Positions 6,981-15,192 of a stretch of DNA of 29,692 nt are shown in pieces. The notes beneath the pieces were generated by a model. That model was given only the letters and a program-made list of their open reading frames with translations. It had not been told where the DNA came from and did no database searches. Source of the DNA: an uncultured Bacilli bacterium (lineage in GTDB: Bacteria; Bacillota_I; Bacilli_A; RF39; UBA660); contig CANQDB010000005.1 in NCBI GenBank assembly GCA_947591175.1, forward strand, positions 1 through 29,692. The letters are read 5' to 3'. Positions within the stretch are counted from its first letter, which is position 1. Every line of letters begins with the position of its first letter. A program made the translations under genes and the position numbers.

Positions 6981-8573
6981 ATGGCAAAGAAAACCAAAAG
7001 TATAATAATAATGACAATTGTTCTTGGCTTACTGACAATTACGGGTGTCACTTATGCGAAATACGTTTTTTCAAGACAATTTGCTGTTGAACTTACTTCT
7101 GAATCATTTTATTTCGAGGCGACCGCTAATGCTACGCAAGTTGTCTTTCCAAGAACAGCAAATAAAAGTGATTTCGATGTCATTTTAACTACTGAAACTA
7201 ATTTAAATTTAGTAATTAAAAATAACGATGGAACGAACTTTAATAATTTTGATACAACCTATACAGTTTCAGTCGTAGATAGTCCTAAATTTAGTTTTAA
7301 AGAAGGCGACACCGTTACTAAGACTATTAAAGGTGGAAGTTTACTAAATGAAAATATTACTTTAAACTTAACTATTCAAGATCTAACGAATACTTCTAAG
7401 ACCGTTAAAATACGGGTTACACCTATTGCTCCATACCAAGGAAGTCCTATTGATTTTACTTTTAATGTCGTGCAAGAGGGGGCTATTCAAACGATCGAAG
7501 ATTTAGTAGATTTAAGTTTAGCCGTTCGTGATCGAAGTCTTAAAGGAGTTTCCAGTAGTGACGTTATCTCCGAAAGATTTAAATTGACGCGAAGTCTTGA
7601 TTTCGAAGATAATGCAAGTTACGAAAATCCAAATAGAACTGATTACTATGATGTAAATGGTAATGGAACTATTGGTGCAACCTTAAAAATAGAAGTTACT
7701 TCAGATACTGGCTTCTTACCAATCGGTATGGAAGAATACAAATTTAGAGGTGGCTTTAATGGTGGAGGTTATACGATATCTAATCTTCAAATCCATAAAT
7801 CTTTACAGAAAAATATCGGTTTCTTTTGTAATACGTTAAATGCTACTATCAAGGACTTAAAATTTGCATCATCTCACGTTACGAATGAAAACCAAACAGC
7901 CGGTCTTGTTATCGGTAAAGTAGAAGGTGGTCTCATCGAAGGTATTACGACGGATTCCAATAGTTCAGTTGCTTCGAACGATACTGAAAACACGAAAGAA
8001 GATACTTATACTGGTGGTATAGCAGGTTTCGTTAGTGAAAATGCGACAATTCGAAACTGTGAAAATGCCGCTTCTGTAAAAACTACATTCAAAGGAGATG
8101 CTACAACCTATTCTGGTCCAGCCGGTGGAATTACGGCTTGGGCAGGTCTATCAAATATCGAAAATTGTACTAATAGAGGAGAAGTAATTGGTCAAAGTTA
8201 CGTTGGTGGAATTACAGGATTTGCAGGAATGCAAAACGAGGCTAATACGACATCGGGTGGAACTGTTTCGGGTTGTTACAACTATGGTGCTGTATCTTCC
8301 TATGTTACATCTTCTGCATCAGGTGGTAAACACATTGGTGGAATTGCCGGTTACAACAAAGCAGGTGCAACTATAACTAATTGCGAAAACCATGCTCCTT
8401 CGGTTAAAGGATTATCGAGTGTCGGTGGTATCGTTGGTAATAACCCAGGAAAAGTCACTTATTGTAAGAACTATACGCCACTATCGAAGATTTCTGGAAC
8501 TGGTTCTAATAGAGGAATCGTTGGTTCTGGAAGTGGTACTTTAACAGGAAATAGTCATTTAGGTGGGAACTAG
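6981..8573 (+). CDS. Exported beta-helix (GLUG-repeat) surface protein with SipW-type leader
   Basis: This 530-residue secreted protein has a leader (about 7-25) ending GVTYAKYVFSRQFAVE, again the SipW-type junction. Residues about 30-165 form a beta-sandwich region resembling the small TasA-like proteins. Residues about 250-530 hold repeated units such as TGGIAGFVSENATIRNCEN, VGGITGFAG, IGGIAGYNK and VGGIVGNN, the GLUG/beta-helix type of repeat seen in bacterial adhesins and IgA-peptidase-related surface proteins. A fairly regular Cys (NCEN, NCTN, GCYN, NCEN, YCKN) follows each coil. A perfect AAGGAGGTGA lies before ATG 6981. There is no LPXTG motif, so retention is probably through the fibre or the wall. 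It is the last gene of the cassette and ends in a clear terminator. An adhesin role is inferred. Confidence 0.75.
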   Translation: MAKKTKSIIIMTIVLGLLTITGVTYAKYVFSRQFAVELTSESFYFEATANATQVVFPRTANKSDFDVILTTETNLNLVIKNNDGTNFNNFDTTYTVSVVDSPKFSFKEGDTVTKTIKGGSLLNENITLNLTIQDLTNTSKTVKIRVTPIAPYQGSPIDFTFNVVQEGAIQTIEDLVDLSLAVRDRSLKGVSSSDVISERFKLTRSLDFEDNASYENPNRTDYYDVNGNGTIGATLKIEVTSDTGFLPIGMEEYKFRGGFNGGGYTISNLQIHKSLQKNIGFFCNTLNATIKDLKFASSHVTNENQTAGLVIGKVEGGLIEGITTDSNSSVASNDTENTKEDTYTGGIAGFVSENATIRNCENAASVKTTFKGDATTYSGPAGGITAWAGLSNIENCTNRGEVIGQSYVGGITGFAGMQNEANTTSGGTVSGCYNYGAVSSYVTSSASGGKHIGGIAGYNKAGATITNCENHAPSVKGLSSVGGIVGNNPGKVTYCKNYTPLSKISGTGSNRGIVGSGSGTLTGNSHLGGN

Positions 8574-8594
8574 AGAAATTTAGTTCCTTTTTTT
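8566..8594 (+). terminator. Terminator of the SipW/TasA-like cassette
   Basis: GGAACTA (8566-8572) pairs with TAGTTCC (8581-8587), followed by T7. The stop codon of the GLUG gene lies inside the stem. Confidence 0.88.
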
Positions 8595-8647
8595 GACGTC
8601 AAGTACGCTAAAAATAAGTCGAAAAATGGTCTTTCCTAGTGTTTGTT

Positions 8648-8656
8648 TGCTATAAT
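8648..8656 (+). promoter_or_regulatory. Extended -10 promoter of the glucosaminidase gene
   Basis: TGC-TATAAT is an extended -10 about 35 bases before the start. No clear -35 is present. The string TTTGCTATAATAT is shared with the promoter of the LtaS-like gene (20857-20868). Confidence 0.65.
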
Positions 8657-8691
8657 ATAATTGAATAACGTTGGAAAGAAGGTGAACAGGT

Positions 8692-11600
8692 ATGAAAAAA
8701 GTAGTTAGTAAACTATGTGTTTTAGCATTGCTTTTAGAACAAATTTTAATTTTATTACCGACCCCTGTTCACGCTTTGACGACTTCTAATTATGCTTATC
8801 GTAATGTGTGTCCTGCCTATGAACTTGCTTATGCTAAGACTGATGGAACTCTAGAACACAAGGAATGTTATGGAACTTATCAAGAAGCCAAAAATATAAT
8901 GGATTCTTTAAATGGTGGAGATAGTGACAATCTAGTCATTTTAAAACTAAATGATGGAGTAACTGAGATAATCGATGCTAAGTATGCTTTACTAGATATC
9001 AACAAAGGTGCAAGTTCTCAAAATACGAATGTTTTAAATAGTGGAGATTCTAGTGATGGAACTGTCTACACTTATATAAATGGAAATAGTAGTTATGGGG
9101 CTACGGATGCTGCATATTTAGAAATAAATATCGATAACTATAGAGTTAAGATGAAAATAGCGGGACTTACAGGTTGGCTCAAAAAAGAAGAGGGGGGCTA
9201 TCGTAATTATAAGATCGTTCCTCTAGCCTGGGTTAAGAGTGCTACTAAATATGTTGTTACCGATAGTTCGATTAGTCACTATATGACTAAAGATATAAGA
9301 AACTCAGATTATGCTTTTTATAATACGATAGGACCAAAACCAACGATGTTAGGTCCTGGTACTTACTATAGTTACGATGGCAACTATTTCTATAACGATT
9401 TAAAGTCTTTGTTACAAGATGAAAAAGAAGGCACTCATAATCGTAGCGTCAATAAAGATAAGGCTTATTATAACTATTATATGTATTTACCACATCACTC
9501 GAAGACGACTTATTCTGGAAGTGATATCGATGCTTATCTAAATAATTATTACGATAAGACTCAAGGTTATAACTACACGATGCTCTATGGTTCAGGCTAT
9601 GCTTTCTATAACATTCAAGAAAACCAAGGAATAAATGCGCTTCTTATGTTGTCGGTTGCCAGAAATGAGTCCGCGGAAGGAAGAAGTAAATATGCGACTG
9701 TTAGAAACAACTTGTTTGGTCACGGAGCAGTAGATTCGAACCCTGACAATGCTACCCTTTATCCTTCGGTTAGAAGTGCTATCTATAGTCACGCTGTATC
9801 TTATTTCTTATATGGTTATGCTTTTGCTAGTAACTGGCGTTTCTACGGAAGTCACTTAGGAAACAAAGTGATGGGGGCTAACGTCAAATATGCATCTGAC
9901 CCTTATTGGGCCGAAAAAGCAGCCTCATACTATTACGCTTTCGATTTATCGAATGGTCTTGAAGACTATAACTATTATCAAATTGCTGTCAAAAGTAAAT
10001 CGGGAACTATTTATCCTAGATTTGAGCCAAGTAATAACGATAGTTACAGGATTTCGACCGCTAGTGTCGGAGAACCTTTCTACAATTATGGAAGAAATGG
10101 TGCTCCTGTAATCGTCGTCGACGAAGTAGAAGGAGATACCGTCGATGGTAACAACCACTGGTACAAAATAATAAGTGACGTAAATATCGATGCTAATCAT
10201 CAGTTTGTTCCAAATAGTGATAACGTTAAATATAATTGGGATACGAACTACGTCTATGTTCCGGCAAGTTACTTTACCATTATAAACGATGCTTCTCGTA
10301 AAGATACAACGTCGATTACTCCTTACGAAGAGAAGGATTACACATACGAAACTTTTGCATCAGGCGGTACCCCAACTCCTCAAGTTGGAAAAATTAAAAC
10401 CAATAACACTTCTTTATATACGGATTCTACTTTACAAAACAAGTCTGGTAGAACTTGGAACAAAAATCAATATGTTGTAGTTTTTGAGAAGGCATATGAT
10501 GGTTCACATCAATTAAAATCATATCTCGTATCCGCGACTTATAAAAAAGGTTTCAAAGAGTGGATTAGTCCATCTTCGTTTACTTTCGAAAAGATGATGA
10601 TTGGTAAAGTTAGAGTTTACAATGGTACTTATACGAACGTAAGAAATATACCATCGTTTTCTGGAGATAAATTAAATACAACTACTTCAGGTCTTGCCAA
10701 CGGAACCTATGTCGTCGTATTGAATCAAACTTATGCCGAAGGTTATAACTGGGTCCAAGTGGATTATGATGGCACTCTCGGTTGGGTAGTCCAAAAAGAT
10801 AACGACCAAGAAATATTCTTATCGACTACCACTTTGAGTGATAATCCACCAGAAATTAAGGCTAGTGATAGAACAGTTCTAGTTAATAGTGTTTTTGATC
10901 CTAAAGCAGGAGTTACCGCAACTGACCCTGAGGACGGAAATATTACCGATCGTATTGAAGTTACTGATAACCAAGTAAATACTTCCCAAAAAGGTAAGTA
11001 CCCTGTCACTTACAAAGTTACCGATAATGCAGGAAATACAACTACAAAGACAATTCAAGTAACTGTTCAAGACATCACTTCGAAAAAAGGTCTATTTGCA
11101 TACCAAGAAATGAAACAAGTAAACAAAGATACCTTTGAAGTCGCAGGTTTCCTTGCTGTCGCAGGTGAAAATAATCCGCTTGGAAGTGGCATCAAACATT
11201 ACTTTATTTTACAAAATGTTAAGACCAATCAAGAATATCGTTTCAATGTAGCCAATTGGGAAGTTAATTACCCATATGAAATGACTAACATCGACGATAA
11301 ACAAAAATATGACTATAGTGGTGGTTGGTTCAAAGGTAACATCGATTTATCTAAAGTTCCCCAAGGAGATTACATCGCTTATGTCGAAGTTGAAAGTGGT
11401 CTTTATAAATCCCGTGAACTATATCAAAACTTAGTTTACGGTGAAATGCCTCGTAAAGCGACAGGTAACAATAACCGTGGTTACTTGTTCCAGATGAACT
11501 ACTATACGAAGTCTCGTCCTTTAGATATCTCTATTCGTGATGCTGGACTTTTAGGTAAAGATGAACCACCTACAACTGACAAGATGTATAACTTATTTGA

Positions 11601-12021
11601 GTCTATTTCTCTAACTAACAATTCGTTAAAAATAAGAGGTACATCGCATAATGTCGGTATGGATTACGGTATCAACAAAGATGTCAAACGTCAAATCGTA
11701 CTCGAAAATATCGATACCTTTGCAAGAATTCAACAAGAGGTGGGTTCGATTACTAATGGTGACTATGTCGTCGATTTAAAAGTTTCAGATCACAAAGATA
11801 AAACTCGTGCTTGGTTCGATGGCTCAATTGATATCTCCTCTTTAGAAAAAGGAACTTATGCCATTTATATTAGTACCTGTGTCGACAATATGTGTGATTT
11901 CGGTGAACTTAAAGACTTAGCTTATCGTACTTTCGACCAGAAAACTGTCATAAATGGTAAGACCTATACGATACAAAGAGTCGATAGCAAGCGGTTCCGT
12001 ATGGAGTTAGTAGTAAGTTAA
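8692..12021 (+). CDS. Secreted glucosaminidase-type wall hydrolase with SH3b and Ig-like domains
   Basis: This 1109-residue protein has an ordinary signal peptide (about 1-28, ending TPVHA). A beta-rich N-terminal region precedes a glucosaminidase-like domain at about 300-415 with ALLMLSVARNESAEGRSKYA and RNNLFGHGAVD, the pattern of GH73/LytB-type endo-beta-N-acetylglucosaminidases; Glu326 is the likely catalytic acid. The enzyme would cut glycan strands of peptidoglycan. Downstream are an SH3b-like domain (about 638-707; VRVYNGTYTNVRNIPS, LGWVVQ) for wall binding, an Ig-like surface-protein domain (about 718-792; GVTATDPEDGNITDRIE, YKVTDNAGN), and two related beta domains (about 800-918 and 966-1082). 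AAGAAGGTGA precedes ATG 8692. No sorting motif is seen. It stands alone between a promoter and a terminator. Likely roles are cell separation or wall turnover. Confidence 0.85.
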   Translation: MKKVVSKLCVLALLLEQILILLPTPVHALTTSNYAYRNVCPAYELAYAKTDGTLEHKECYGTYQEAKNIMDSLNGGDSDNLVILKLNDGVTEIIDAKYALLDINKGASSQNTNVLNSGDSSDGTVYTYINGNSSYGATDAAYLEINIDNYRVKMKIAGLTGWLKKEEGGYRNYKIVPLAWVKSATKYVVTDSSISHYMTKDIRNSDYAFYNTIGPKPTMLGPGTYYSYDGNYFYNDLKSLLQDEKEGTHNRSVNKDKAYYNYYMYLPHHSKTTYSGSDIDAYLNNYYDKTQGYNYTMLYGSGYAFYNIQENQGINALLMLSVARNESAEGRSKYATVRNNLFGHGAVDSNPDNATLYPSVRSAIYSHAVSYFLYGYAFASNWRFYGSHLGNKVMGANVKYASDPYWAEKAASYYYAFDLSNGLEDYNYYQIAVKSKSGTIYPRFEPSNNDSYRISTASVGEPFYNYGRNGAPVIVVDEVEGDTVDGNNHWYKIISDVNIDANHQFVPNSDNVKYNWDTNYVYVPASYFTIINDASRKDTTSITPYEEKDYTYETFASGGTPTPQVGKIKTNNTSLYTDSTLQNKSGRTWNKNQYVVVFEKAYDGSHQLKSYLVSATYKKGFKEWISPSSFTFEKMMIGKVRVYNGTYTNVRNIPSFSGDKLNTTTSGLANGTYVVVLNQTYAEGYNWVQVDYDGTLGWVVQKDNDQEIFLSTTTLSDNPPEIKASDRTVLVNSVFDPKAGVTATDPEDGNITDRIEVTDNQVNTSQKGKYPVTYKVTDNAGNTTTKTIQVTVQDITSKKGLFAYQEMKQVNKDTFEVAGFLAVAGENNPLGSGIKHYFILQNVKTNQEYRFNVANWEVNYPYEMTNIDDKQKYDYSGGWFKGNIDLSKVPQGDYIAYVEVESGLYKSRELYQNLVYGEMPRKATGNNNRGYLFQMNYYTKSRPLDISIRDAGLLGKDEPPTTDKMYNLFESISLTNNSLKIRGTSHNVGMDYGINKDVKRQIVLENIDTFARIQQEVGSITNGDYVVDLKVSDHKDKTRAWFDGSIDISSLEKGTYAIYISTCVDNMCDFGELKDLAYRTFDQKTVINGKTYTIQRVDSKRFRMELVVS

Positions 12022-12028
12022 AAATGAT

Positions 12029-12059
12029 AAGAAGGAATTGAAATAGTTCCTTCTTTTTT
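12029..12059 (+). terminator. Terminator of the glucosaminidase gene
   Basis: AAGAAGGAA (12029-12037) pairs with TTCCTTCTT (12047-12055), followed by further T. The next promoter begins inside its loop. Confidence 0.9.
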
Positions 12060-12066
12060 GTATAAT
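12038..12066 (+). promoter_or_regulatory. Promoter of the divergent pyruvate kinase operon
   Basis: TTGAAA (12038-12043) and TATAAT (12061-12066) are separated by 17 bases. The -35 lies in the loop of the preceding terminator and the T-run fills the spacer, so terminator and promoter share the same bases. Confidence 0.8.
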
Positions 12067-12087
12067 AAAGATATAATCGGAGGGTAT

Positions 12088-13506
12088 ATGAAAAAAACAA
12101 AAATAGTTTGTAGTATAGGACCTAGTTCTAGTGAAATTGATGTCCTTCGGAAAATGATTCAAGGTGGCATGGATGTTGCTCGTTTTGATTTAGGAAAATT
12201 ATCCTATTCTTTTTGCACAGAAACTGTGGATAAAATCCACAAACTTGAAAAAGAACTCGGTAAAACGATAGGCATTTTCTTTGAGAATAGGGGACCTGAA
12301 ATGCGAGTTGGAACCATTAGTAATGGTAAAGTCTATCTTAAAGCCGGAAACGAACTCTTAATTACCACGGAATCAATAATCGGTAACGAAGAAAAGATTT
12401 ACCTAAATTATCCTAATTTATTAAACGATGCTCAACTAGGTATGGAATTACTCTTTAATAGTGGTAGGGTCAAGGTCAAAATGTTAGGTAAAAAGGACGA
12501 TATGCTTCTTTGTGAAGTCCTCGAAGAGGGTTACATTTTTAGTCACGAGACAGTACATATTCCAAAACTTGATTATTCACTTTCCTACTTAAATGAAAAG
12601 AACAAAGAAGATATTCTCTTTGCTATTGGACAAGATGTAGATTTCCTAGGACTATCGTTTATTAGAAATTCCAATGATGTTTTGGATGTTACGGACTTAT
12701 TAATCGAAGAAGAAAACGACCATATTCAACTAATTACAAAGATTGAGAATGAAGCCTGTTTAGAGGACCTAGATCGCATTATCGAGTTATCTGATGGGTT
12801 AATGATTGCTCGCGGAGACTTAGGAATTGAACTTCCAATAGAACAGCTTCCTGGTATTCAAAAGAGCGTCATTATGAAAGTTCATCAAGAAAATAAACTT
12901 GGTATTGTCTCGACTGAGATGTTAGCTTCGATGGAACACGATAAAAGGCCAACTCGGGCCGAAGTAAGTGACGTCTATAATGCCGTCATGGATTTAGCAG
13001 ATGCTGTAAGTTTAGGAAATGAAACTTCCTCGGGACTTTATCCTGTCGAATCAGTAGAAACGATGGTCAATATCGTAAACCAAGCGGAACAAGAAACCGA
13101 TTATGAACAAGTTTTACAAGAGATAAGAAGAAACGAAAAGCAAGATGTTACATCGTTAATTGCCCATGCCGTTGTCGATATTGCTAACCACTTAAATGCA
13201 AATGCTATTGTCACTCCGACTAATTCGGGCTATACTGCTAAAAAAATAAGTCGTTTTAGACCAAAGTGTATGATTATTGCTACATCTCCTATAGAAGATA
13301 CAGTTAGAAGTTTAACTTTGCATTATGGAGTCTATCCAACTTTAGCTAAGGAATATGCAACTACCGATGAAATAGTTGATCACTGTGGAACCAAAGCAAA
13401 AGAGATATTAAATCTCAAAAAAGGTAATCACTATGTGATCACAGGAGGCTTTCCAGCCAGTTTACAAAACACCAACTTTATTCGTGTAGAGGAGGTATCA
13501 GAATGA
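12088..13506 (+). CDS. Divergent pyruvate kinase-like protein
   Basis: This 472-residue protein has the pyruvate kinase layout: TIM barrel start (KTKIVCSIGPSS), lid domain, TKIENEACLED, ARGDLGIELP, STEMLASME with RPTRAEVSDV, and a C-terminal domain. Present are Lys218 and Glu220 of KIEN, Asp244 of ARGDLG and Thr276 of STEML, the residues that bind metal and substrate in this family. Changed are the usual NFSHG (here FDLGKL), LDTKGPEIR (here FENRGPEMR) and KGVNLP in the lid (here HIPKLDY). The first two motifs carry the K+ ligands (Asn, Ser, Asp, Thr) and a nucleotide-contacting His. It may therefore have reduced or altered activity, or be K+-independent or regulatory. ATG 12088 is chosen for the CGGAGGG just before it; an in-frame TTG at 12058 has no ribosome site and lies in the promoter. 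Confidence 0.8.
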   Translation: MKKTKIVCSIGPSSSEIDVLRKMIQGGMDVARFDLGKLSYSFCTETVDKIHKLEKELGKTIGIFFENRGPEMRVGTISNGKVYLKAGNELLITTESIIGNEEKIYLNYPNLLNDAQLGMELLFNSGRVKVKMLGKKDDMLLCEVLEEGYIFSHETVHIPKLDYSLSYLNEKNKEDILFAIGQDVDFLGLSFIRNSNDVLDVTDLLIEEENDHIQLITKIENEACLEDLDRIIELSDGLMIARGDLGIELPIEQLPGIQKSVIMKVHQENKLGIVSTEMLASMEHDKRPTRAEVSDVYNAVMDLADAVSLGNETSSGLYPVESVETMVNIVNQAEQETDYEQVLQEIRRNEKQDVTSLIAHAVVDIANHLNANAIVTPTNSGYTAKKISRFRPKCMIIATSPIEDTVRSLTLHYGVYPTLAKEYATTDEIVDHCGTKAKEILNLKKGNHYVITGGFPASLQNTNFIRVEEVSE

Positions 13507-14480
13507 ATAAAGAACAAGGAATAAAAAAAGAACAACAAGAATCTAAAAAAGTAACGAAAAGAGGACCACTATTAATTGCTATCCTAGTCTTAGTTTTAAT
13601 TGCAGTTTTATTAACTTTCTTTTTAACGAGAGAAACAAAAGATAAGATTTTAACTTCTATCGAAGGAATTGACGATTATGAAATAGTTCTAGAAGTTAAT
13701 AGAAATAATGAAGAAATAATGCTTGGAAAATATCAATATGATAAGAATAAACAAGTTATGTACTTTCAACTAACTGATAATAACGGCGTGTTAGAAGAAC
13801 AATATTATGATATTGCTAACAAAATGTTATACGTAAAGAATCAAGATAATGGACTTTATAAAAGTATGGATTATGAAACGGATTATCGCCTAAATACTAT
13901 TTTAAATGAACTTTTAAAGAAAGCTAACAACACATCTTTTATGGATGAAACAAGTTATACCATTCCTTATAGTGATATGGAAGAATTGTTAACTAAAGGT
14001 GATAATTTATTAACGAGTTATTTAATATCTAAAAACATTCAAATAGAGAGTGGTAACATAAATTTAAAAGTAACCAAAGTAGGAGACGATCTCGATACCA
14101 TTATGATAATTCTTCCAACCAAAGAACATGAAACTGAGATAATACTAAGTTTTGTAAAAAAGGAGACATCTCTAAATGTTCCTCAAGCTTCAAACAATCA
14201 ATCTAATGAAGCACTTGCTGCTAAATGGTTAATAATTTACTTACAACGAATTTATGCTAACGAACCTCAAGAAGCAAGAGGAGTAACGGATATTAATTAT
14301 TTCTTAAATAGTGAATATGGCGAAGAGTTAAAAAATATTTTAACTGATATTCCAACCGATGTCCGTTTAAGAGTTACACCAGCCTCTAACAAGGAAGCAG
14401 GTATTGTAAATGGAACACTTACTTTTGAAAATGGTAAAGTAGTAACCATCGAAAATAATCAAATCAAGAGCGTGGAGTAG
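13503..14480 (+). CDS. Membrane-anchored extracellular protein of unknown function
   Basis: This 325-residue protein has a charged cytoplasmic start of about 20 residues, one membrane segment (about 22-42), then an extracellular domain of about 280 residues rich in Asn, Glu and Lys. I do not recognise the family. The C-terminal part (GIVNGTLTFENGKVVTIENN) looks like beta strands, and the middle is mixed helix and strand. There is no Cys, no catalytic motif and no sorting signal. It overlaps the pyruvate kinase-like gene by four bases (ATGA), so the two are translationally coupled and share a promoter and terminator. That pairing of a cytosolic kinase-like protein with a membrane protein is unexpected and may hint at a joint role. 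Confidence 0.7.
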   Translation: MNKEQGIKKEQQESKKVTKRGPLLIAILVLVLIAVLLTFFLTRETKDKILTSIEGIDDYEIVLEVNRNNEEIMLGKYQYDKNKQVMYFQLTDNNGVLEEQYYDIANKMLYVKNQDNGLYKSMDYETDYRLNTILNELLKKANNTSFMDETSYTIPYSDMEELLTKGDNLLTSYLISKNIQIESGNINLKVTKVGDDLDTIMIILPTKEHETEIILSFVKKETSLNVPQASNNQSNEALAAKWLIIYLQRIYANEPQEARGVTDINYFLNSEYGEELKNILTDIPTDVRLRVTPASNKEAGIVNGTLTFENGKVVTIENNQIKSVE

Positions 14481-14493
14481 ACGCTCTTTTTTT
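14466..14493 (+). terminator. Terminator of the pyruvate kinase-like operon
   Basis: AAGAGCGT (14466-14473) pairs with ACGCTCTT (14481-14488), followed by more T. The stop codon lies in the loop. Confidence 0.92.
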
Positions 14494-14503
14494 ACGAAAA
14501 TCC

Positions 14504-14535
14504 TTGACTGGGGGGGGGTATGTTTGGCTTATAAT
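14504..14535 (+). promoter_or_regulatory. Second G9-spacer promoter (candidate phase-variable)
   Basis: TTGACT (14504-14509) is followed directly by nine G (14510-14518), and TATAAT stands at 14530-14535. The spacer is 20 bases, about three more than optimal, so this copy may be weak or off unless G are lost. It has the same layout as 3040-3069. Downstream lies the leader of the lectin-like surface gene, now split by a group II intron. Confidence 0.65.
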
Positions 14536-14584
14536 AGATATATACTAGAGGAGATTACAAAAGGAAATATACTCCACGTAAAGT

Positions 14585-14609
14585 GAAACTTTAAAAGTTT
14601 CAATTTTTT
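14585..14609 (+). terminator. Short leader terminator or attenuator
   Basis: GAAACTT (14585-14591) pairs with AAGTTTC (14595-14601) over a three-base loop, followed by AA and T6. The stem is AT-rich, so it is probably weak. It lies between the G-tract promoter and a second promoter and may stop part of the first transcript. Confidence 0.5.
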
Positions 14610-14618
14610 GAAGTGTAA

Positions 14619-14647
14619 TTGACTTGTACACGCAAAACGAGTATATT
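14619..14647 (+). promoter_or_regulatory. Second promoter upstream of the intron and surface gene
   Basis: TTGACT (14619-14624) and TATATT (14642-14647) are 17 bases apart. Transcription would start only about 10-15 bases before the intron's 5' end, so nearly all of the first exon would be the intron's recognition sequence. Confidence 0.65.
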
Positions 14648-14654
14648 AAAAGTA

Positions 14655-14668
14655 TACAAGATAGAGTA
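14655..14668 (+). other. Group II intron target (IBS2-IBS1) in the upstream exon
   Basis: TACAAGA (14655-14661) pairs perfectly with TCTTGTA in the intron (14820-14826, EBS2). TAGAGTA (14662-14668) pairs perfectly with TACTCTA (14849-14855, EBS1). The two 7-base pairings abut each other and the predicted 5' splice site, which strongly supports the boundary at 14668/14669. Confidence 0.8.
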
Positions 14669-15192
14669 GTGCGTCCAGAAAAGGATTAATAATCTAGTAG
14701 GTGGAAATCCTACCTAGTAAAGTCTAGCCAACAACTAGTAGCGAGTCTTGAAGCGAAACTGGTAACAGTTAGTTTAAGCGTAGACAGCGAAGAAATAGGG
14801 TTAGTATCGAGCCCCGAAATCTTGTAGAAACTAGAAAGACGACGTTTTTACTCTAACGGAAGTCAATATTTAACTATTCGCTATGGCAAGAATAATTAAA
14901 TTTCTACGGGGTCAGAGACCTAATCATGTTTCACAAAGTGATTATTATATCAACTGGAGAGAGACTATCACTTCTCTAAGTCCAAAAGTAGGCAGTGAGC
15001 TAATTGGTAAACAAAAGAGATATGAGTATGACAAACAACTACAAAACGGAAGAATGTCAAAAGAGTGATAGCCAGTCAGATGTATTCATAGTACTCATGA
15101 TACTGTATCAATAAATGCAGAGTAAGGAAGGGATACACATAATATAGCCCTTGTTAAAAGAAACATTATCACTATACAAGGAGGGATAAATA

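Noticed and set aside
9180..9210. G6 run in the glucosaminidase gene as a contingency tract
   Set aside because: Six G within an open frame is shorter than the promoter tracts and is explained by adjacent Glu-Gly-Gly codons; weak evidence for slippage.
14400..14669. Class IIC intron inserted after a terminator
   Set aside because: The intron starts about 175 bases after the strong operon terminator, and both EBS1 and EBS2 pairings are present, which does not fit the class IIC habit.
14883..15068. 61-residue open frame in the intron
   Set aside because: It lies in the RNA scaffold of the intron, has no ribosome site and no protein-like pattern; it is probably chance.
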